A model generated the notes under the pieces. It did no database searches. It saw only the letters and a program-made list of their open reading frames with translations, and was not told the DNA's origin. A DNA stretch of 64,000 nt, taken from the NCBI RefSeq assembly GCF_039545455.1, contig NZ_CP154467.1:682001-746000 (forward strand). The letters are read 5' to 3'. The stretch's first letter is position 1. Each line of letters begins with the position of its first letter. The DNA is from Brucella sp. BE17 (GTDB lineage Bacteria > Pseudomonadota > Alphaproteobacteria > Rhizobiales > Rhizobiaceae). Below, piece by piece: positions 9,390 through 20,167 of the stretch. Position numbers and translations under genes: made by a program.

Positions 9390-10664
9390 ATGAGCAAAGT
9401 CAGCAACGGCGGCGGCGATTCCAAGAACACGCTCTATTGCTCGTTCTGCGGCAAAAGCCAGCATGAAGTGCGCAAGCTGATTGCAGGCCCCACCGTATTC
9501 ATCTGCGATGAATGTGTCGAACTCTGCATGGATATCATCCGTGAGGAAAATAAATCCTCAATGGTGAAATCGCGTGAGGGTGTGCCGACACCGCAGGAAA
9601 TCATGGCGACGCTTGATGATTATGTCATCGGACAGAAAGACGCCAAGCGCGTCCTGTCGGTTGCCGTACATAACCATTACAAGCGTCTCGCGCATCAGTC
9701 AAAGAATAACGATATCGAACTGGCGAAGTCGAACATTCTTCTCGTCGGCCCGACGGGTTGCGGCAAGACCTATCTTGCCCAGACGCTTGCGCGTATCATC
9801 GATGTGCCATTCACCATGGCCGATGCGACAACGCTGACGGAAGCGGGCTATGTCGGTGAAGATGTCGAGAATATCATTCTCAAGCTGCTTCAGTCCGCCG
9901 ATTACAATGTCGAACGCGCGCAGCGCGGCATCGTCTATATCGATGAAGTGGACAAGATCAGCCGCAAGTCCGACAATCCATCTATTACCCGCGACGTGTC
10001 GGGCGAGGGTGTGCAGCAGGCACTGTTGAAGATCATGGAAGGCACGGTTGCTTCCGTCCCGCCGCAAGGTGGCCGCAAGCATCCGCAGCAGGAATTCTTG
10101 CAGGTGGACACGACGAACATCCTGTTTATCTGTGGTGGTGCCTTTGCCGGTCTCGACAAGATCATTTCGTCGCGCGGTGAGCGGACTTCGATTGGCTTTG
10201 GTGCCAATGTGCGTGCCGTCGATGACCGCCGGATCGGCCAGATTTTCCGCGAACTTGAGCCGGAAGATCTGCTGAAATTCGGTCTTATTCCAGAATTTGT
10301 TGGTCGTCTGCCGGTCATTGCAACGCTCGAAGACCTTGATGTGGATGCACTGGTACAGATTCTGACCGAGCCGAAGAATGCGCTCGTCAAGCAGTATCAG
10401 CGCCTGTTTGACATGGAAAGTGTCGAACTGGTGTTCCATGACGATGCATTGCGGGCCATTGCGAACAAGGCTGTGGAACGCAAGACGGGTGCGCGTGGTC
10501 TGCGTTCAATCATGGAAAAGATTTTGCTCGACACCATGTTCGAGCTTCCGACGCTGGAAGGCGTGCAGGAAGTAGTCATTTCCGGCGATGTCGTCGATGG
10601 CAGCGCTCGGCCGCTTTACATCTATGCCGAGCGGCAGGATGAAAAAGGCAACGCTTCCGCCTGA
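9390..10664 (+). CDS. clpX: ClpX ATPase subunit of Clp protease
   Basis: AAA+ unfoldase feeding substrates to ClpP, 424 aa. The N-terminal C4 zinc finger ([11 protein letters not shown], then CDECVELC) is followed by Walker A GPTGCGKT, Walker [11 protein letters not shown], a GYVG pore loop, and the C-terminal AAA small domain. A GAAAGGAAA ribosome site precedes the ATG. It is followed by a strong terminator, so it is not cotranscribed with lon. Confidence 0.97.
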   Translation: MSKVSNGGGDSKNTLYCSFCGKSQHEVRKLIAGPTVFICDECVELCMDIIREENKSSMVKSREGVPTPQEIMATLDDYVIGQKDAKRVLSVAVHNHYKRLAHQSKNNDIELAKSNILLVGPTGCGKTYLAQTLARIIDVPFTMADATTLTEAGYVGEDVENIILKLLQSADYNVERAQRGIVYIDEVDKISRKSDNPSITRDVSGEGVQQALLKIMEGTVASVPPQGGRKHPQQEFLQVDTTNILFICGGAFAGLDKIISSRGERTSIGFGANVRAVDDRRIGQIFRELEPEDLLKFGLIPEFVGRLPVIATLEDLDVDALVQILTEPKNALVKQYQRLFDMESVELVFHDDALRAIANKAVERKTGARGLRSIMEKILLDTMFELPTLEGVQEVVISGDVVDGSARPLYIYAERQDEKGNASA

Positions 10665-10687
10665 TATCGGACACCATATCGTGAAGA

Positions 10688-10708
10688 GGCCGCGCGAGCG
10701 GCCTTTTT
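10688..10708 (+). terminator. Rho-independent terminator of clpX
   Basis: GGCCGC and GCGGCC pair around a GCGA loop, followed by TTTTT, 24 bases after the clpX stop. Confidence 0.9.
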
Positions 10709-10724
10709 CATGTCGCGTGCGAAA

Positions 10725-10769
10725 GCATGTCTCCCAAAAGTGGGAACCGGTTTTGGGATAAAGACATGC
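10725..10769. repeat. Interspersed palindromic element (RIME-like)
   Basis: Outer arms GCATGTCT (10725-10732) and AGACATGC (10762-10769) and inner arms CCCAAAA (10733-10739) and TTTTGGG (10751-10757) form a nested palindrome. Similar mosaic elements are known between genes in rhizobia. Family membership is from recall, not from a search. Confidence 0.6.
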
Positions 10770-10917
10770 GTGAAAACAAAAACTTAAAACGTATTTCCTG
10801 AATATGATAAAATTCGATAGGCTTGGGAAAAATACCAGTAAACAGGGCATAGTAAGTGCCAGCACTTGTGGAAAAACCAGCGGCGGCGCAGGATAATTAA
10901 CGATTCTATGAATGCCG

Positions 10918-10948
10918 CTTGAATTAAGGAGTTCGGCTCTCCAACTAT
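10918..10948 (+). promoter_or_regulatory. Candidate RpoH promoter of lon
   Basis: CTTGAA at 10918-10923, a 17-base spacer, then CCAACTAT at 10941-10948, about 90 bases before lon. The -35 box and spacing fit heat-shock promoters; the -10 box is a weaker match. Confidence 0.45.
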
Positions 10949-11037
10949 GGACCGAAGCACGCTTTACGACCTGCCTCACTTAAAGGGGGCGTGTTGCGTG
11001 GCAATCGGGTCGAACGACCTGAGAAAGGACTTTGATA

Positions 11038-13476
11038 ATGACGGGTATAGAACAGAAGACCCCATCGGGTGGCTCTGCTACGGGCGGTGACAACGGGCTT
11101 TATGCCGTTCTTCCGCTGCGTGACATCGTCGTCTTTCCTCACATGATCGTGCCGCTTTTTGTCGGACGCGAGAAATCCATCCGCGCACTCGAAGAAGTGA
11201 TGGGCGTGGACAAGCAGATTTTGCTGGCAACGCAGAAGAACGCGGCCGATGACGATCCGGCAGCTGACGCAATCTATGAGATCGGCACCATTGCCAATGT
11301 GCTTCAGCTCCTGAAGCTTCCTGACGGTACGGTCAAGGTGTTGGTTGAGGGTACGAGCCGCGCAAAAATTTCCAAATTCACGGACCGTGAAGATTATCAC
11401 GAGGCTTATGCTGACAGTTTGCCTGAGCCAGAGGAGGATGCCGTCGAGGTTGAGGCTCTTGCCCGCTCGGTGGTTTCTGACTTTGAGAATTACGTCAAGC
11501 TCAACAAGAAGATTTCGCCGGAAGTGGTGGGTGCAGCCAGCCAGATCGACGATTATTCCAAGCTCGCCGACACGGTTGCCTCGCATCTTGCGATTAAGAT
11601 TCCTGAAAAGCAGGAAATGCTGTCCATTCTTTCGGTGCGCGAGCGCCTTGAGAAGGCCCTTTCCTTCATGGAAGCCGAGATTTCTGTTCTGCAGGTCGAA
11701 AAGCGCATCCGTGGCCGCGTCAAGCGCCAGATGGAAAAGACGCAGCGCGAATATTACCTCAACGAGCAGATGAAGGCGATCCAGAAGGAGCTTGGTGACG
11801 GTGAGGACGGTCGTGATGAGGCTGCCGAACTCGAAGAGCGTATCAACAAGACCAAGCTCAGCAAGGAAGCGCGTGAAAAAGCGCAGGCCGAACTGAAAAA
11901 GCTGCGCAGCATGAGCCCGATGTCTGCGGAAGCAACCGTCGTGCGTAATTATCTCGACTGGCTCCTGTCCATTCCATGGGGCAAGAAGTCGAAGGTTAAG
12001 CAGGACTTGAACTTTGCGCAGGAAGTGCTTGATGAAGAGCATTTCGGCCTCGACAAGGTCAAGGAACGCATTGTCGAATATCTTGCTGTACAGGCGCGTT
12101 CGACCAAAATTAAGGGCCCCATCATCTGCCTCGTTGGACCTCCCGGCGTGGGCAAGACCTCGCTTGCGCGCTCGATCGCCAAGGCAACGGGACGTGAGTA
12201 TGTTCGCATGTCTCTGGGCGGCGTACGCGATGAGGCTGAAATCCGCGGCCATCGCCGCACTTACATTGGTTCGATGCCTGGCAAGGTTATCCAGTCGATG
12301 AAGAAGGCGAAAAAGTCCAATCCACTCTTCCTGCTCGATGAAATCGACAAGATGGGACAGGATTTCCGTGGTGATCCGTCTTCGGCCATGCTGGAGGTGC
12401 TTGATCCCGAACAGAACGCGACCTTCATGGATCACTATCTTGAAGTCGAGTATGATCTGTCGAACGTCATGTTCGTGACCACCGCCAATACGATGAATAT
12501 TCCTGGCCCGCTGCTGGATCGTATGGAGATCATCCGCCTTGCCGGTTACACAGAAGACGAAAAGCTGGAAATCGCCAAGCGGCACCTGTTGCCCAAGGCG
12601 ATCAAGGACCACGCTTTGCAGCCCAAGGAATTCTCGGTTTCCGAGGAAGCGCTACGCAACGTGATCAGGCTTTACACACGTGAAGCCGGTGTGCGCAGCC
12701 TCGAACGCGAGATGATGACACTTGCGCGTAAGGCTGTGACTGAAATCGTCAAAGGCAAGACGAAGTCGGTGAAAATCACTGATAAGAACCTGTCCGATTA
12801 TCTTGGTGTCGAGCGGTTCCGCTTCGGTCAGATTGACGGTGAGGATCAGGTCGGTGTCGTTACGGGACTGGCCTGGACGGAAGTTGGTGGCGAATTGCTG
12901 ACGATCGAAGGTGTCATGATGCCCGGCAAGGGCCGCATGACCGTCACGGGTAACCTGCGTGATGTGATGAAGGAATCGATTTCGGCGGCGGCCTCCTATG
13001 TCCGCTCGCGTGCGATTGATTTCGGCATTGAGCCGCCTTTGTTCGACAAGCGGGATATTCACGTCCACGTGCCGGAAGGCGCAACACCGAAGGATGGCCC
13101 TTCGGCCGGTATCGCAATGGTTACTGCCATTGTCTCGGTTCTGACCGGCATTCCGGTGCGCAAGGATATCGCCATGACGGGTGAAGTCACCTTGCGTGGC
13201 CGGGTTCTGCCAATTGGGGGCCTCAAGGAAAAGCTTCTTGCGGCACTTCGTGGCGGTATCAAGAAGGTTCTGATCCCGGAAGAAAACGCCAAGGATCTGG
13301 CGGATATTCCGGACAACGTGAAGAACGGGCTTGAGATCGTTCCGGTTTCGCGTGTGGGCGAAGTTCTCAAACATGCATTGGTTCGTGAACCCGAACCGAT
13401 TGAGTGGACGGAGCCCGAAACAGCGCCTTCCACCACTTCGGTTGATGATGACGCAGGGGCCGCAACAGCACACTGA
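11038..13476 (+). CDS. lon: ATP-dependent protease Lon
   Basis: Cytoplasmic AAA+ serine protease that degrades damaged and regulatory proteins, 812 aa, a usual Lon length. The N-terminal LAN domain begins near [20 protein letters not shown]. Walker A is [11 protein letters not shown] and Walker B is [11 protein letters not shown]. The C-terminal protease domain has the Ser of PKDGPSAG and the Lys of [10 protein letters not shown]. The ATG at 11038 is preferred over an in-frame TTG at 11032; GAAAGGAC lies upstream. The acidic, threonine-rich tail is variable in the family. Confidence 0.97.
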   Translation: MTGIEQKTPSGGSATGGDNGLYAVLPLRDIVVFPHMIVPLFVGREKSIRALEEVMGVDKQILLATQKNAADDDPAADAIYEIGTIANVLQLLKLPDGTVKVLVEGTSRAKISKFTDREDYHEAYADSLPEPEEDAVEVEALARSVVSDFENYVKLNKKISPEVVGAASQIDDYSKLADTVASHLAIKIPEKQEMLSILSVRERLEKALSFMEAEISVLQVEKRIRGRVKRQMEKTQREYYLNEQMKAIQKELGDGEDGRDEAAELEERINKTKLSKEAREKAQAELKKLRSMSPMSAEATVVRNYLDWLLSIPWGKKSKVKQDLNFAQEVLDEEHFGLDKVKERIVEYLAVQARSTKIKGPIICLVGPPGVGKTSLARSIAKATGREYVRMSLGGVRDEAEIRGHRRTYIGSMPGKVIQSMKKAKKSNPLFLLDEIDKMGQDFRGDPSSAMLEVLDPEQNATFMDHYLEVEYDLSNVMFVTTANTMNIPGPLLDRMEIIRLAGYTEDEKLEIAKRHLLPKAIKDHALQPKEFSVSEEALRNVIRLYTREAGVRSLEREMMTLARKAVTEIVKGKTKSVKITDKNLSDYLGVERFRFGQIDGEDQVGVVTGLAWTEVGGELLTIEGVMMPGKGRMTVTGNLRDVMKESISAAASYVRSRAIDFGIEPPLFDKRDIHVHVPEGATPKDGPSAGIAMVTAIVSVLTGIPVRKDIAMTGEVTLRGRVLPIGGLKEKLLAALRGGIKKVLIPEENAKDLADIPDNVKNGLEIVPVSRVGEVLKHALVREPEPIEWTEPETAPSTTSVDDDAGAATAH

Positions 13477-13503
13477 CACGCTCTTCAGACGATCTACAAT
13501 CAA

Positions 13504-13561
13504 AATGCCGGGCTCTTTGCTCGGCATTTCTGTGTTTAACCCCGGTTTTCCGGGGTTTTTT
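13504..13561 (+). terminator. Tandem terminators after lon
   Basis: A first hairpin pairs ATGCCG with CGGCAT. The second is stronger: AACCCCGG (13538-13545) and CCGGGGTT (13550-13557) around TTTT, followed by a T run. Confidence 0.9.
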
Positions 13562-13655
13562 ACAGTTGACAGGCTTGGTTTGTCCAACTTTTCGAATAAA
13601 CTCCGATCAATCCGGTCGCGTTATCCGTTCCGGTAGACACAGAAAGGAAATACCA

Positions 13656-13931
13656 ATGAACAAGAACGAATTGGTTGCCGCAGTTGCGGAAAAGGGCGGT
13701 TTGACGAAGGCTGATGCTGGTGCGGCTGTTGACGCTGTGCTCGCCGCTGTGACCGGCGCACTCAAGGCTGGCGAAGAAGTTCGTCTTCCGGGCTTCGGTG
13801 TTTTCTCGGTTTCTCACCGTGCAGCTTCGACTGGTCGTAATCCTTCGACGGGCAATGAAGTCGCTATTCCGGCCCGCAATGTGCCGAAATTCTCGGCTGG
13901 CAAAGGCCTGAAAGAAGCGGTCAACAGCTGA
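13656..13931 (+). CDS. hupB: DNA-binding protein HU
   Basis: Histone-like nucleoid protein, 91 aa. It has the classic HU fold: an N-terminal helical dimerisation part (MNKNELVAAVAEKGGLTKAD), then the LPGFGVFSV strand and the DNA-binding arm with GRNPSTG. The ATG at 13656 has AGAAAGGAA upstream; the frame stays open further upstream but that part is not HU-like. A TTGACA at 13566-13571 may be its -35 box. It is transcribed alone, between two terminator pairs. Confidence 0.95.
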   Translation: MNKNELVAAVAEKGGLTKADAGAAVDAVLAAVTGALKAGEEVRLPGFGVFSVSHRAASTGRNPSTGNEVAIPARNVPKFSAGKGLKEAVNS

Positions 13932-13955
13932 TTTGGCCCGATGACAGATGCATAC

Positions 13956-14011
13956 CGGTTATCTCGGTTTACCGAGTAACCGTTTTAAAGCCCGGCTTGT
14001 CCGGGCTTTTT
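13956..14011. terminator. Tandem terminators between hupB and uvrA
   Basis: The first hairpin is CGGTTA-CTCGG against CCGAG-TAACCG (13956-13982) followed by TTTT. The second is AAAGCCCGG (13987-13995) against CCGGGCTTT (14001-14009) followed by T residues. The A run on its left means it can also stop the convergent uvrA transcript. Confidence 0.9.
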
Positions 14012-14043
14012 CACGTCTGGAATACGACTTTTTGAATGCAATG

Positions 14044-16968
14044 CTATTCCGCTGCTTCTGTCTTGCGCACCGGTCGACGTTCCAGCAATTCCTTGAGAAA
14101 CTGCCCGGTATAAGAGCGCTGCTCGGTGACGATATCCTCCGGGCGTCCGACTGCAACAATCTCGCCGCCGCCATCACCGCCTTCAGGACCAAGATCGATC
14201 ACCCAGTCCGCCGTCTTGATGACTTCGAGATTATGCTCGATCACCACCACCGTGTTGCCTTGCTCGACCAGTTCATGCAGCACTTCGAGCAGTTTTGCTA
14301 CGTCATGGAAATGCAGCCCCGTGGTGGGTTCGTCGAGAATATAAAGCGTGCGTCCGGTCGCTTTGCGTGACAATTCCTTGGCAAGTTTCACGCGCTGTGC
14401 CTCACCACCGGAAAGCGTTGTCGCCTGCTGGCCAACCTTGATATAGCCAAGCCCGACTTTCACCAGTGTTTCGAGCTTATCACGGACCGCAGGGACTGCG
14501 GAAAAGAACTCAGCGCCTTCCTCGACCGTCATATCCAGCACATCGGCAATCGATTTGCCCTTAAACAGCACATCAAGCGTTTCGCGGTTGTAACGCTTGC
14601 CATGGCAGACATCGCAGGTGACATAGACATCCGGCAAAAAGTGCATCTCGATTTTGATGACACCATCGCCCTGACAGGCCTCGCAGCGCCCGCCCTTCAC
14701 ATTGAAGGAGAAGCGCCCGGGCTGATAACCACGCGCCTTAGCTTCCGGCAGGCCAGAAAACCAGTCTCGGATGGGTGTGAAGGCGCCTGTGTAAGTGGCG
14801 GGATTGGAGCGCGGCGTACGTCCGATCGGCGACTGATCGATATCGATGACCTTGTCGAGGTATTCTAGTCCCTCGATGCGATCATGCTCGGACGGATGCT
14901 CGCGCGAGCCCATAATACGGCGCGAGGCCGCCTTGAACAAGGTTTCAATCAGGAAAGTCGATTTGCCGCCACCGGAAACACCCGTCACCGCCGTAAATGT
15001 GCCGAGAGGAATATCTGCGGAGACGTTTTTTAGATTGTTACCGCGTGCGCCAACCACCCGGACACGCTTTGTCTTGGAAATCTTGCGGCGCTCAGACGGG
15101 ACGACTACTTCCATCACGCCGGACAAATATTTGCCGGTCAGTGAATTGGTGTTGGACATGATAGCGTCAGGCGTGCCTTCGGCAATAACCCGTCCGCCAT
15201 GCACGCCCGCCGCCGGACCGATATCGACCACATAATCGGCGGTCAAAATGGCATCTTCGTCATGTTCGACCACGATCACCGTGTTGCCGAGATCACGCAG
15301 ATGGCGCAGTGTATCGAGCAGGCGGGCATTGTCGCGCTGATGTAGGCCAATGGATGGCTCATCGAGCACATAGAGCACGCCTGTGAGGCCTGAACCGATT
15401 TGTGAGGCAAGACGAATACGTTGGCTTTCCCCACCCGACAGCGTACCGGAATTCCGCGCCAGTGTGAGATAATCGAGCCCGACATCATTGAGGAATTGCA
15501 GGCGTTCGCGAATTTCCTTCAAGATACGGGCTGCGATCTCGCGTTGCTTTTCGTTGAAACTGCTATCGATGTCGCGAAACCATTGATCGGCATTGCGGAT
15601 CGACATGGCGGTGACTTCGCCAATATGTTTCATGCCGATCTTGACCGCCAGGGATTCCGGCTTAAGGCGATATCCATTACAGGCAGGGCAGGGCGATGAC
15701 GACATGAAACGCTCGATTTCCTCGCGCGACCATGCTGAATCTGTCTCTTTCCAGCGGCGTTCGAGATTGGGAATAACGCCCTCGAAAGTCTTGGTCGTCT
15801 GATAGGAGCGCAAGCCGTCATCATACTGGAAGGAGATTTCACGACCCTTGGTGCCGTAAAGAATGGCTTGCTGTGCTTCGTTCGAGAGATCGGCCCAGCG
15901 GCTGCCAGTCTTAAAGCTATAGGCCTTGCCGAGCGCTTCCAGCGTCTGGCTGTAATAGGGAGAAGAGGATCGCGCCCAAGGCGCTATGGCTCCATCTTTC
16001 AGCGTCGCATTTTCATCGGGTACGATCAAATGCGGGTCTATGGCCTGTTGGGTTCCCAGACCATCGCAGGTTGGGCAAGCACCGAACGGATTGTTGAACG
16101 AAAACAGACGCGGTTCGATTTCGGGAATGGTAAAGCCTGAAACGGGACAGGCGAACTTTTCTGAAAAAAGAACGCGTTCATGCGTCTCATTGGCGGATTT
16201 GTTGGCCGCACCGCCTTCTGCGGTTTCTTTCACGGGCAAAGGTTTGTCGGCAAATTCTGCGATCGCCAACCCGTCCGCAAGCCTCAAACAGGTTTCGAGA
16301 CTGTCGGCGAGGCGCGATGCGAGATCGGCACGCACCACGACGCGATCCACAACCACATCGATGTCGTGCTTGTATTTTTTGTCGAGTGCCGGAGCGTCGG
16401 CAATCTCATAGAAAGTGCCATCCACCTTGACACGCTGAAAGCCCTTTTTCTGAAGCTCGGCAAGTTCCTTTTTATATTCGCCCTTACGCCCGCGCACGAT
16501 GGGTGCGAGGATATAAAGCCGCGTGCCTTCTTCAAGCGCTATCACGCGGTCGACCATCTGGCTGACTGTTTGGCTTTCAATCGGCAGTCCCGTAGCGGGC
16601 GAGTAGGGCACGCCCACACGCGCAAAAAGCAGGCGCATATAATCGTAGATTTCGGTTACGGTTCCGACCGTCGAGCGCGGGTTGCGGCTTGTGGTCTTCT
16701 GTTCAATGGAAATGGCTGGTGACAGACCGTCGATCTGGTCGACGTCCGGCTTCTGCATCATTTCGAGAAACTGGCGCGCATAGGCCGAAAGGCTCTCCAC
16801 ATAACGGCGCTGGCCTTCGGCGTAGATCGTATCAAAGGCAAGCGACGATTTCCCTGAACCGGAAAGCCCTGTCATGACGATCAGCTTGTCACGCGGAAGA
16901 TCGAGATCGACATTCTTGAGATTATGCTCGCGTGCGCCACGTATGGAAATGAATTTCAGATCGCTCAT
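14044..16968 (-). CDS. uvrA: Excinuclease ABC subunit UvrA
   Basis: DNA damage recognition ATPase of nucleotide excision repair, 974 aa. It carries two ABC ATPase modules: Walker [21 protein letters not shown] near the N-terminus and [16 protein letters not shown] in the second half, each with an LSGGE signature and DEP Walker B. Zinc-finger cysteines are seen as [12 protein letters not shown] and [20 protein letters not shown] with CDVCHG. The gene is divergent from ssb, and a LexA box lies about 130 bases upstream of its start, predicting SOS control. Confidence 0.97.
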   Translation of the reverse strand: MSDLKFISIRGAREHNLKNVDLDLPRDKLIVMTGLSGSGKSSLAFDTIYAEGQRRYVESLSAYARQFLEMMQKPDVDQIDGLSPAISIEQKTTSRNPRSTVGTVTEIYDYMRLLFARVGVPYSPATGLPIESQTVSQMVDRVIALEEGTRLYILAPIVRGRKGEYKKELAELQKKGFQRVKVDGTFYEIADAPALDKKYKHDIDVVVDRVVVRADLASRLADSLETCLRLADGLAIAEFADKPLPVKETAEGGAANKSANETHERVLFSEKFACPVSGFTIPEIEPRLFSFNNPFGACPTCDGLGTQQAIDPHLIVPDENATLKDGAIAPWARSSSPYYSQTLEALGKAYSFKTGSRWADLSNEAQQAILYGTKGREISFQYDDGLRSYQTTKTFEGVIPNLERRWKETDSAWSREEIERFMSSSPCPACNGYRLKPESLAVKIGMKHIGEVTAMSIRNADQWFRDIDSSFNEKQREIAARILKEIRERLQFLNDVGLDYLTLARNSGTLSGGESQRIRLASQIGSGLTGVLYVLDEPSIGLHQRDNARLLDTLRHLRDLGNTVIVVEHDEDAILTADYVVDIGPAAGVHGGRVIAEGTPDAIMSNTNSLTGKYLSGVMEVVVPSERRKISKTKRVRVVGARGNNLKNVSADIPLGTFTAVTGVSGGGKSTFLIETLFKAASRRIMGSREHPSEHDRIEGLEYLDKVIDIDQSPIGRTPRSNPATYTGAFTPIRDWFSGLPEAKARGYQPGRFSFNVKGGRCEACQGDGVIKIEMHFLPDVYVTCDVCHGKRYNRETLDVLFKGKSIADVLDMTVEEGAEFFSAVPAVRDKLETLVKVGLGYIKVGQQATTLSGGEAQRVKLAKELSRKATGRTLYILDEPTTGLHFHDVAKLLEVLHELVEQGNTVVVIEHNLEVIKTADWVIDLGPEGGDGGGEIVAVGRPEDIVTEQRSYTGQFLKELLERRPVRKTEAAE

Positions 16969-17100
16969 TTCGCGTCCTGCCTGCCTTGATGTCCTGGGAA
17001 GCCGTCTATGGGAGAAAATTCTCCTGTCAGTCCCTCATATGGTGCAAATCCTTTGGGAAAGAAGGTTTTGCCATCCGAATTTTTTGTTGTTCTAGCATTA

Positions 17101-17115
17101 GAACAAAGGTCGAAC
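17101..17115. promoter_or_regulatory. LexA (SOS) box, uvrA side
   Basis: GAACAAAGGTCGAAC matches the alphaproteobacterial LexA operator GAAC-N7-GAAC exactly. It lies 133 bases upstream of the uvrA start. Confidence 0.8.
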
Positions 17116-17664
17116 AACCAGCCTTCTGATAGGCGATAAGAAATGTGAACGCAAGAGCGTTGACTAAGGATCCTGACAGGCGCAGACTGCTGTTGTCGCT
17201 GGATTTGGAGAGGTGTCGCAAACGGAAGGCGCGATATCGACAAGAGGTCCAAGTAACGCGATAAAACCCGGTAGGAGGCAAGGAGCATGAGTCCACCTGA
17301 CCACACTGTCTGGCTTTCATGAAAATGAAAGCACAATCGGATGCAATCTCGTTCGTTCTATTTCGTCAGGAATAACGCGGCGTTGGTGAAAGCTTCGATT
17401 GCTGAAAATCTGAACATGCGCGGAATGAAGCGGACGGTACGCCGATTTATTCCGGGAGATGTGTCGGCGAATTATTGCCAACATACGAGCTTAGCTCCAA
17501 ATTAAGCCCTGCGCGCCAGATAAACAGTGAGCGGCGGGGCTTTTCCCTGTGAGTTGACTTTTATCTAAATCGACTGACTTTTCGCGCAGCATCGGCTATT
17601 GAATGCAGAAAAACGATCATTTCGTATGGAATTGCGTATTTAAGTTTATTTATGCTTGCGCTTC

Positions 17665-17679
17665 GAACAAAACGCGAAC
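17665..17679. promoter_or_regulatory. LexA (SOS) box, ssb side
   Basis: GAACAAAACGCGAAC is a second exact GAAC-N7-GAAC operator, 185 bases upstream of the ssb start. Confidence 0.75.
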
Positions 17680-17863
17680 ATAAATCGTCTGTGGACATTT
17701 ATGAAATTCATCCATGCATGTTGAGCGTTTTTGGCTTCATTCCTGTAAGGTGAGATACTGAGCTTTAGATGGCGGAGATTTGTGTCCGTCCATTTTTGAA
17801 ACGCCCTTTATTGGACCAATGGTTAGAGACAGGGCGATATGTGAGATCCGGAGTAAGTTTTCG

Positions 17864-18391
17864 ATGGCTGGTAGCGTCAACAAGGTTATTCTGGTCGGCA
17901 ATCTTGGTGCCGATCCGGAAATTCGTCGTCTGAATTCAGGTGATTCAGTTGCCAATCTGCGTATCGCGACATCGGAAAGCTGGCGCGACCGCCAGTCCGG
18001 GGAGCGCAAGGAGCGTACCGAGTGGCATAGCGTGGTCATTTTCAACGAAAATCTGGCCAAGGTAGCTGAGCAATATCTGAAGAAGGGTGCCAAGGTTTAC
18101 ATCGAGGGTGCGCTTCAGACCCGCAAATGGCAGGACCAGAACGGCAATGATCGTTACACGACGGAAATCGTGTTGCAGAAATTCCGTGGCGAATTGCAGA
18201 TGCTCGACAGCCGTGGCGACAGCGGCGATCAGGGACGTTCGTTCGGCGGCGGTAACAATCGCAACCAGATGTCCGATTATTCCGGCGGCGGCAGCGGCGA
18301 TTTTGGCTCGTCGGGTCCGTCATCTTCGCCTTCATCCTCATCAGGTGGCGGAAACTTCTCCCGCGATCTCGACGACGAAATTCCGTTCTAA
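17864..18391 (+). CDS. ssb: Single-stranded DNA-binding protein
   Basis: SSB, 175 aa, protects ssDNA in replication, repair and recombination. The N-terminal OB fold ([19 protein letters not shown] ... TEWHSVVIF) is followed by a Gly/Ser-rich linker and the conserved acidic tip DLDDEIPF that binds partner proteins. The ATG at 17864 has CCGGAG upstream; an in-frame start at 17780 would add 28 residues not found in SSBs. It is divergent from uvrA with an SOS box upstream. Confidence 0.96.
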   Translation: MAGSVNKVILVGNLGADPEIRRLNSGDSVANLRIATSESWRDRQSGERKERTEWHSVVIFNENLAKVAEQYLKKGAKVYIEGALQTRKWQDQNGNDRYTTEIVLQKFRGELQMLDSRGDSGDQGRSFGGGNNRNQMSDYSGGGSGDFGSSGPSSSPSSSSGGGNFSRDLDDEIPF

Positions 18392-18543
18392 TTTCCTATA
18401 GGGTGCGCCACGCCCACTCGAGCGCACAAAGATCGCGTCTCAACGATAGAGTTTACGCAGCGTGCTTTATAAAAATCGAATTCGACTTTGGCGTCAAAGC
18501 ACGAGAAGTGTGCGACATAACTTTGTATATGTGTGCTGACTGG

Positions 18544-18567
18544 AACCCCGCCTACGGCGGGGTTTTT
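18544..18567 (+). terminator. Terminator downstream of ssb
   Basis: CCCCGCC and GGCGGGG pair around TAC, followed by TTTTT, about 150 bases after the ssb stop. Confidence 0.85.
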
Positions 18568-18709
18568 GTCAATTTGGGCATTATTTTCCTGAATATGCAT
18601 TCATTGTTGATAATGAAAATACGGTTTTCAACTGAGTGATATTCACTCATTTCGTATATGGCATTTGGTCGGACGAAAACGCGTCATAGAATCATGGAAT
18701 ACTGAATCT

Positions 18710-18862
18710 TTGTCGCGCCTTGCCAGATACGATTCTGCGGTCTGCATGCAAGATTGCGGCAAAATTGCCGTGGGAAAGCGTTGCGATCTGGTGCGCATGC
18801 GTTTGATCGGTACTATTCCTGTCGTGCGCGGTGTTTGGCGTGAAGTGGAGCGGGTGTTGTGA
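18710..18862 (+). pseudogene. phnM: C-terminal remnant of phnM
   Basis: The reading frame ending at 18862 encodes CGKIAVGKRCDLVRMRLIG followed by IPVVRGVWREVERVL. This matches the C-terminal end of PhnM (alpha-D-ribose 1-methylphosphonate 5-triphosphate diphosphatase, an amidohydrolase of the C-P lyase pathway), whose ending resembles GxIAPGKRADLV ... VVRxVWRxGxRV. The roughly 300 upstream residues, including the metal-binding part, are missing. Its stop overlaps the phnN ATG by one base, as in an intact phnM-phnN operon, so it is the scar of a deleted phosphonate cluster. Confidence 0.7.
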
Positions 18863-19443
18863 TGCAGGATAAACCTATCCATCTAAAAGGCTGTTTTGTT
18901 GTCGTTGTCGGCCCCAGTGGTGCTGGAAAAGATACGCTGATGGATGCCGCACGCGCAGAACTTGCAGATGATGTACGATTTCATTTCGTGCGCCGCGTCA
19001 TTACACGCCCGCAAATGCCCGGCACGGAGGACCATGACAGTCTTGATGAAGCGGGATTTATCAAGGCACAAGGCGAGGATGCCTTTGCTCTCGACTGGCA
19101 AGCACATGGATTGCATTATGGCCTGCCCAAGTCCCTTGATGTGCAAATCGAAAACGGTAAAGTTGTTATCGCCAATATATCACGCCGGGTTCTCGCTGAT
19201 GTGCGCAGGCTTTACCCATCGCATGCCGTCGTTTTGATCACGGCTCGGCAAGAGGTTCTTGCCAAGCGACTGGCCGCACGTGGTCGCGAAACCCGTGAGC
19301 AGATCGAACAGCGTCTTTTGCGTGAAGTCCGATTTGATGATCAGGCAGATAATGTCGTCACACTCGACAACTCCGAAGACGTTGAAACATCAATAACAGA
19401 TTTTGTAAATATCTTAATAAAGATAACTAAAACAACATATTAA
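18862..19443 (+). CDS. phnN: Ribose 1,5-bisphosphate phosphokinase PhnN
   Basis: P-loop kinase of the guanylate-kinase-like family, 193 aa, that makes PRPP from ribose 1,5-bisphosphate in phosphonate catabolism. Walker A is VGPSGAGKDTLMDAAR. The guanylate-kinase-like segment RRVITRPQMPGTEDHDSL and Arg-rich lid AARGRETREQIEQRLLRE are present. The ATG at 18862 overlaps the stop of the phnM remnant; a GTG at 18859 is also in frame. The rest of the phn pathway is absent here, so it may now serve only PRPP salvage or be on its way to loss. Confidence 0.85.
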   Translation: MQDKPIHLKGCFVVVVGPSGAGKDTLMDAARAELADDVRFHFVRRVITRPQMPGTEDHDSLDEAGFIKAQGEDAFALDWQAHGLHYGLPKSLDVQIENGKVVIANISRRVLADVRRLYPSHAVVLITARQEVLAKRLAARGRETREQIEQRLLREVRFDDQADNVVTLDNSEDVETSITDFVNILIKITKTTY

Positions 19444-19537
19444 TGAGATTTTTTGAACTTAATTATAATCTAAAAATAATTGATCTACATTCATCGCGGC
19501 GCAAAGCCATGATTGGAAAGAAGGCGCTCCCGACAGT

Positions 19538-20167
19538 TTAGGACGCGACCAGCGTCTTCACACCATCCGCCACGAACTGCACTGCGAGCGCCGCCAGAAT
19601 GACACCCAGAAGCCGCGTCAGGATGGAACGACCGGTTTCGCCGAGAAACCGGTCAACGCGTTCCGCAAGCCTGAGCACGAGATAGGTGATCAACAGACAC
19701 ACAAAGATAACGACGATCAGCATGAGACGCGGTCCCAGGCCCTGAAAGGAATTCGACGTTAGCACGATGGCCGAAATCGCTCCCGGTCCGGCAATTAACG
19801 GGATGGCGAGCGGGAAGGCTGCGATATTACGGATATGATCCTTGGTGATCGCCACTTCAGCGCTCTTTTCCTTGCGCTCGGTTCGCTTCTCGAAAATCAT
19901 CTCGAAAGCGATCCAGAACAGCAAAAGACCACCCGCCACACGAAAAGCGCCGATTGAAATGCCGAACATGCCAAGAATCTGCGCTCCGGCAACGGCAAAT
20001 AGCACCATGACGGCCAGACTGATAATGGATGCGCGCAAGGCGACCTGAGCGCGATGATTGCGATCCATGCCCGGCGTCAGCGCCAGAAACAGCGGTGCCA
20101 GACCCGGAGGATCGATGGTGACAAGCAGGGTCACGAAGGCGCTAAAAACCGTATCGTAGTACCCCAT
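19538..20167 (-). CDS. marC: MarC family integral membrane protein
   Basis: 209-aa membrane protein with about six hydrophobic segments, matching the MarC/UPF0056 family (start MGYYDTVFSAFVTLLVTIDP, later FPLAIPLIAGPGAISAIVLT). The family's physiological role is not settled; an early link to multiple antibiotic resistance was not upheld in E. coli. It is a single gene, transcribed away from gyrA. Confidence 0.88.
   Translation of the reverse strand: MGYYDTVFSAFVTLLVTIDPPGLAPLFLALTPGMDRNHRAQVALRASIISLAVMVLFAVAGAQILGMFGISIGAFRVAGGLLLFWIAFEMIFEKRTERKEKSAEVAITKDHIRNIAAFPLAIPLIAGPGAISAIVLTSNSFQGLGPRLMLIVVIFVCLLITYLVLRLAERVDRFLGETGRSILTRLLGVILAALAVQFVADGVKTLVAS

Larger units (their letters stand above)
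16969..17863. other. uvrA-ssb divergent regulatory region
   Basis: About 895 bases without a convincing gene. Open frames here have no ribosome site or recognisable domain. The region holds two SOS boxes, one near each divergent gene. It is long for a promoter region, so an unrecognised small RNA is possible but nothing specific supports one. Confidence 0.5.

Noticed and set aside
16965..17336. Minus-strand open frame of 123 codons upstream of uvrA
   Set aside because: No ribosome site, no recognisable domain, and it covers the SOS box; more likely regulatory DNA.
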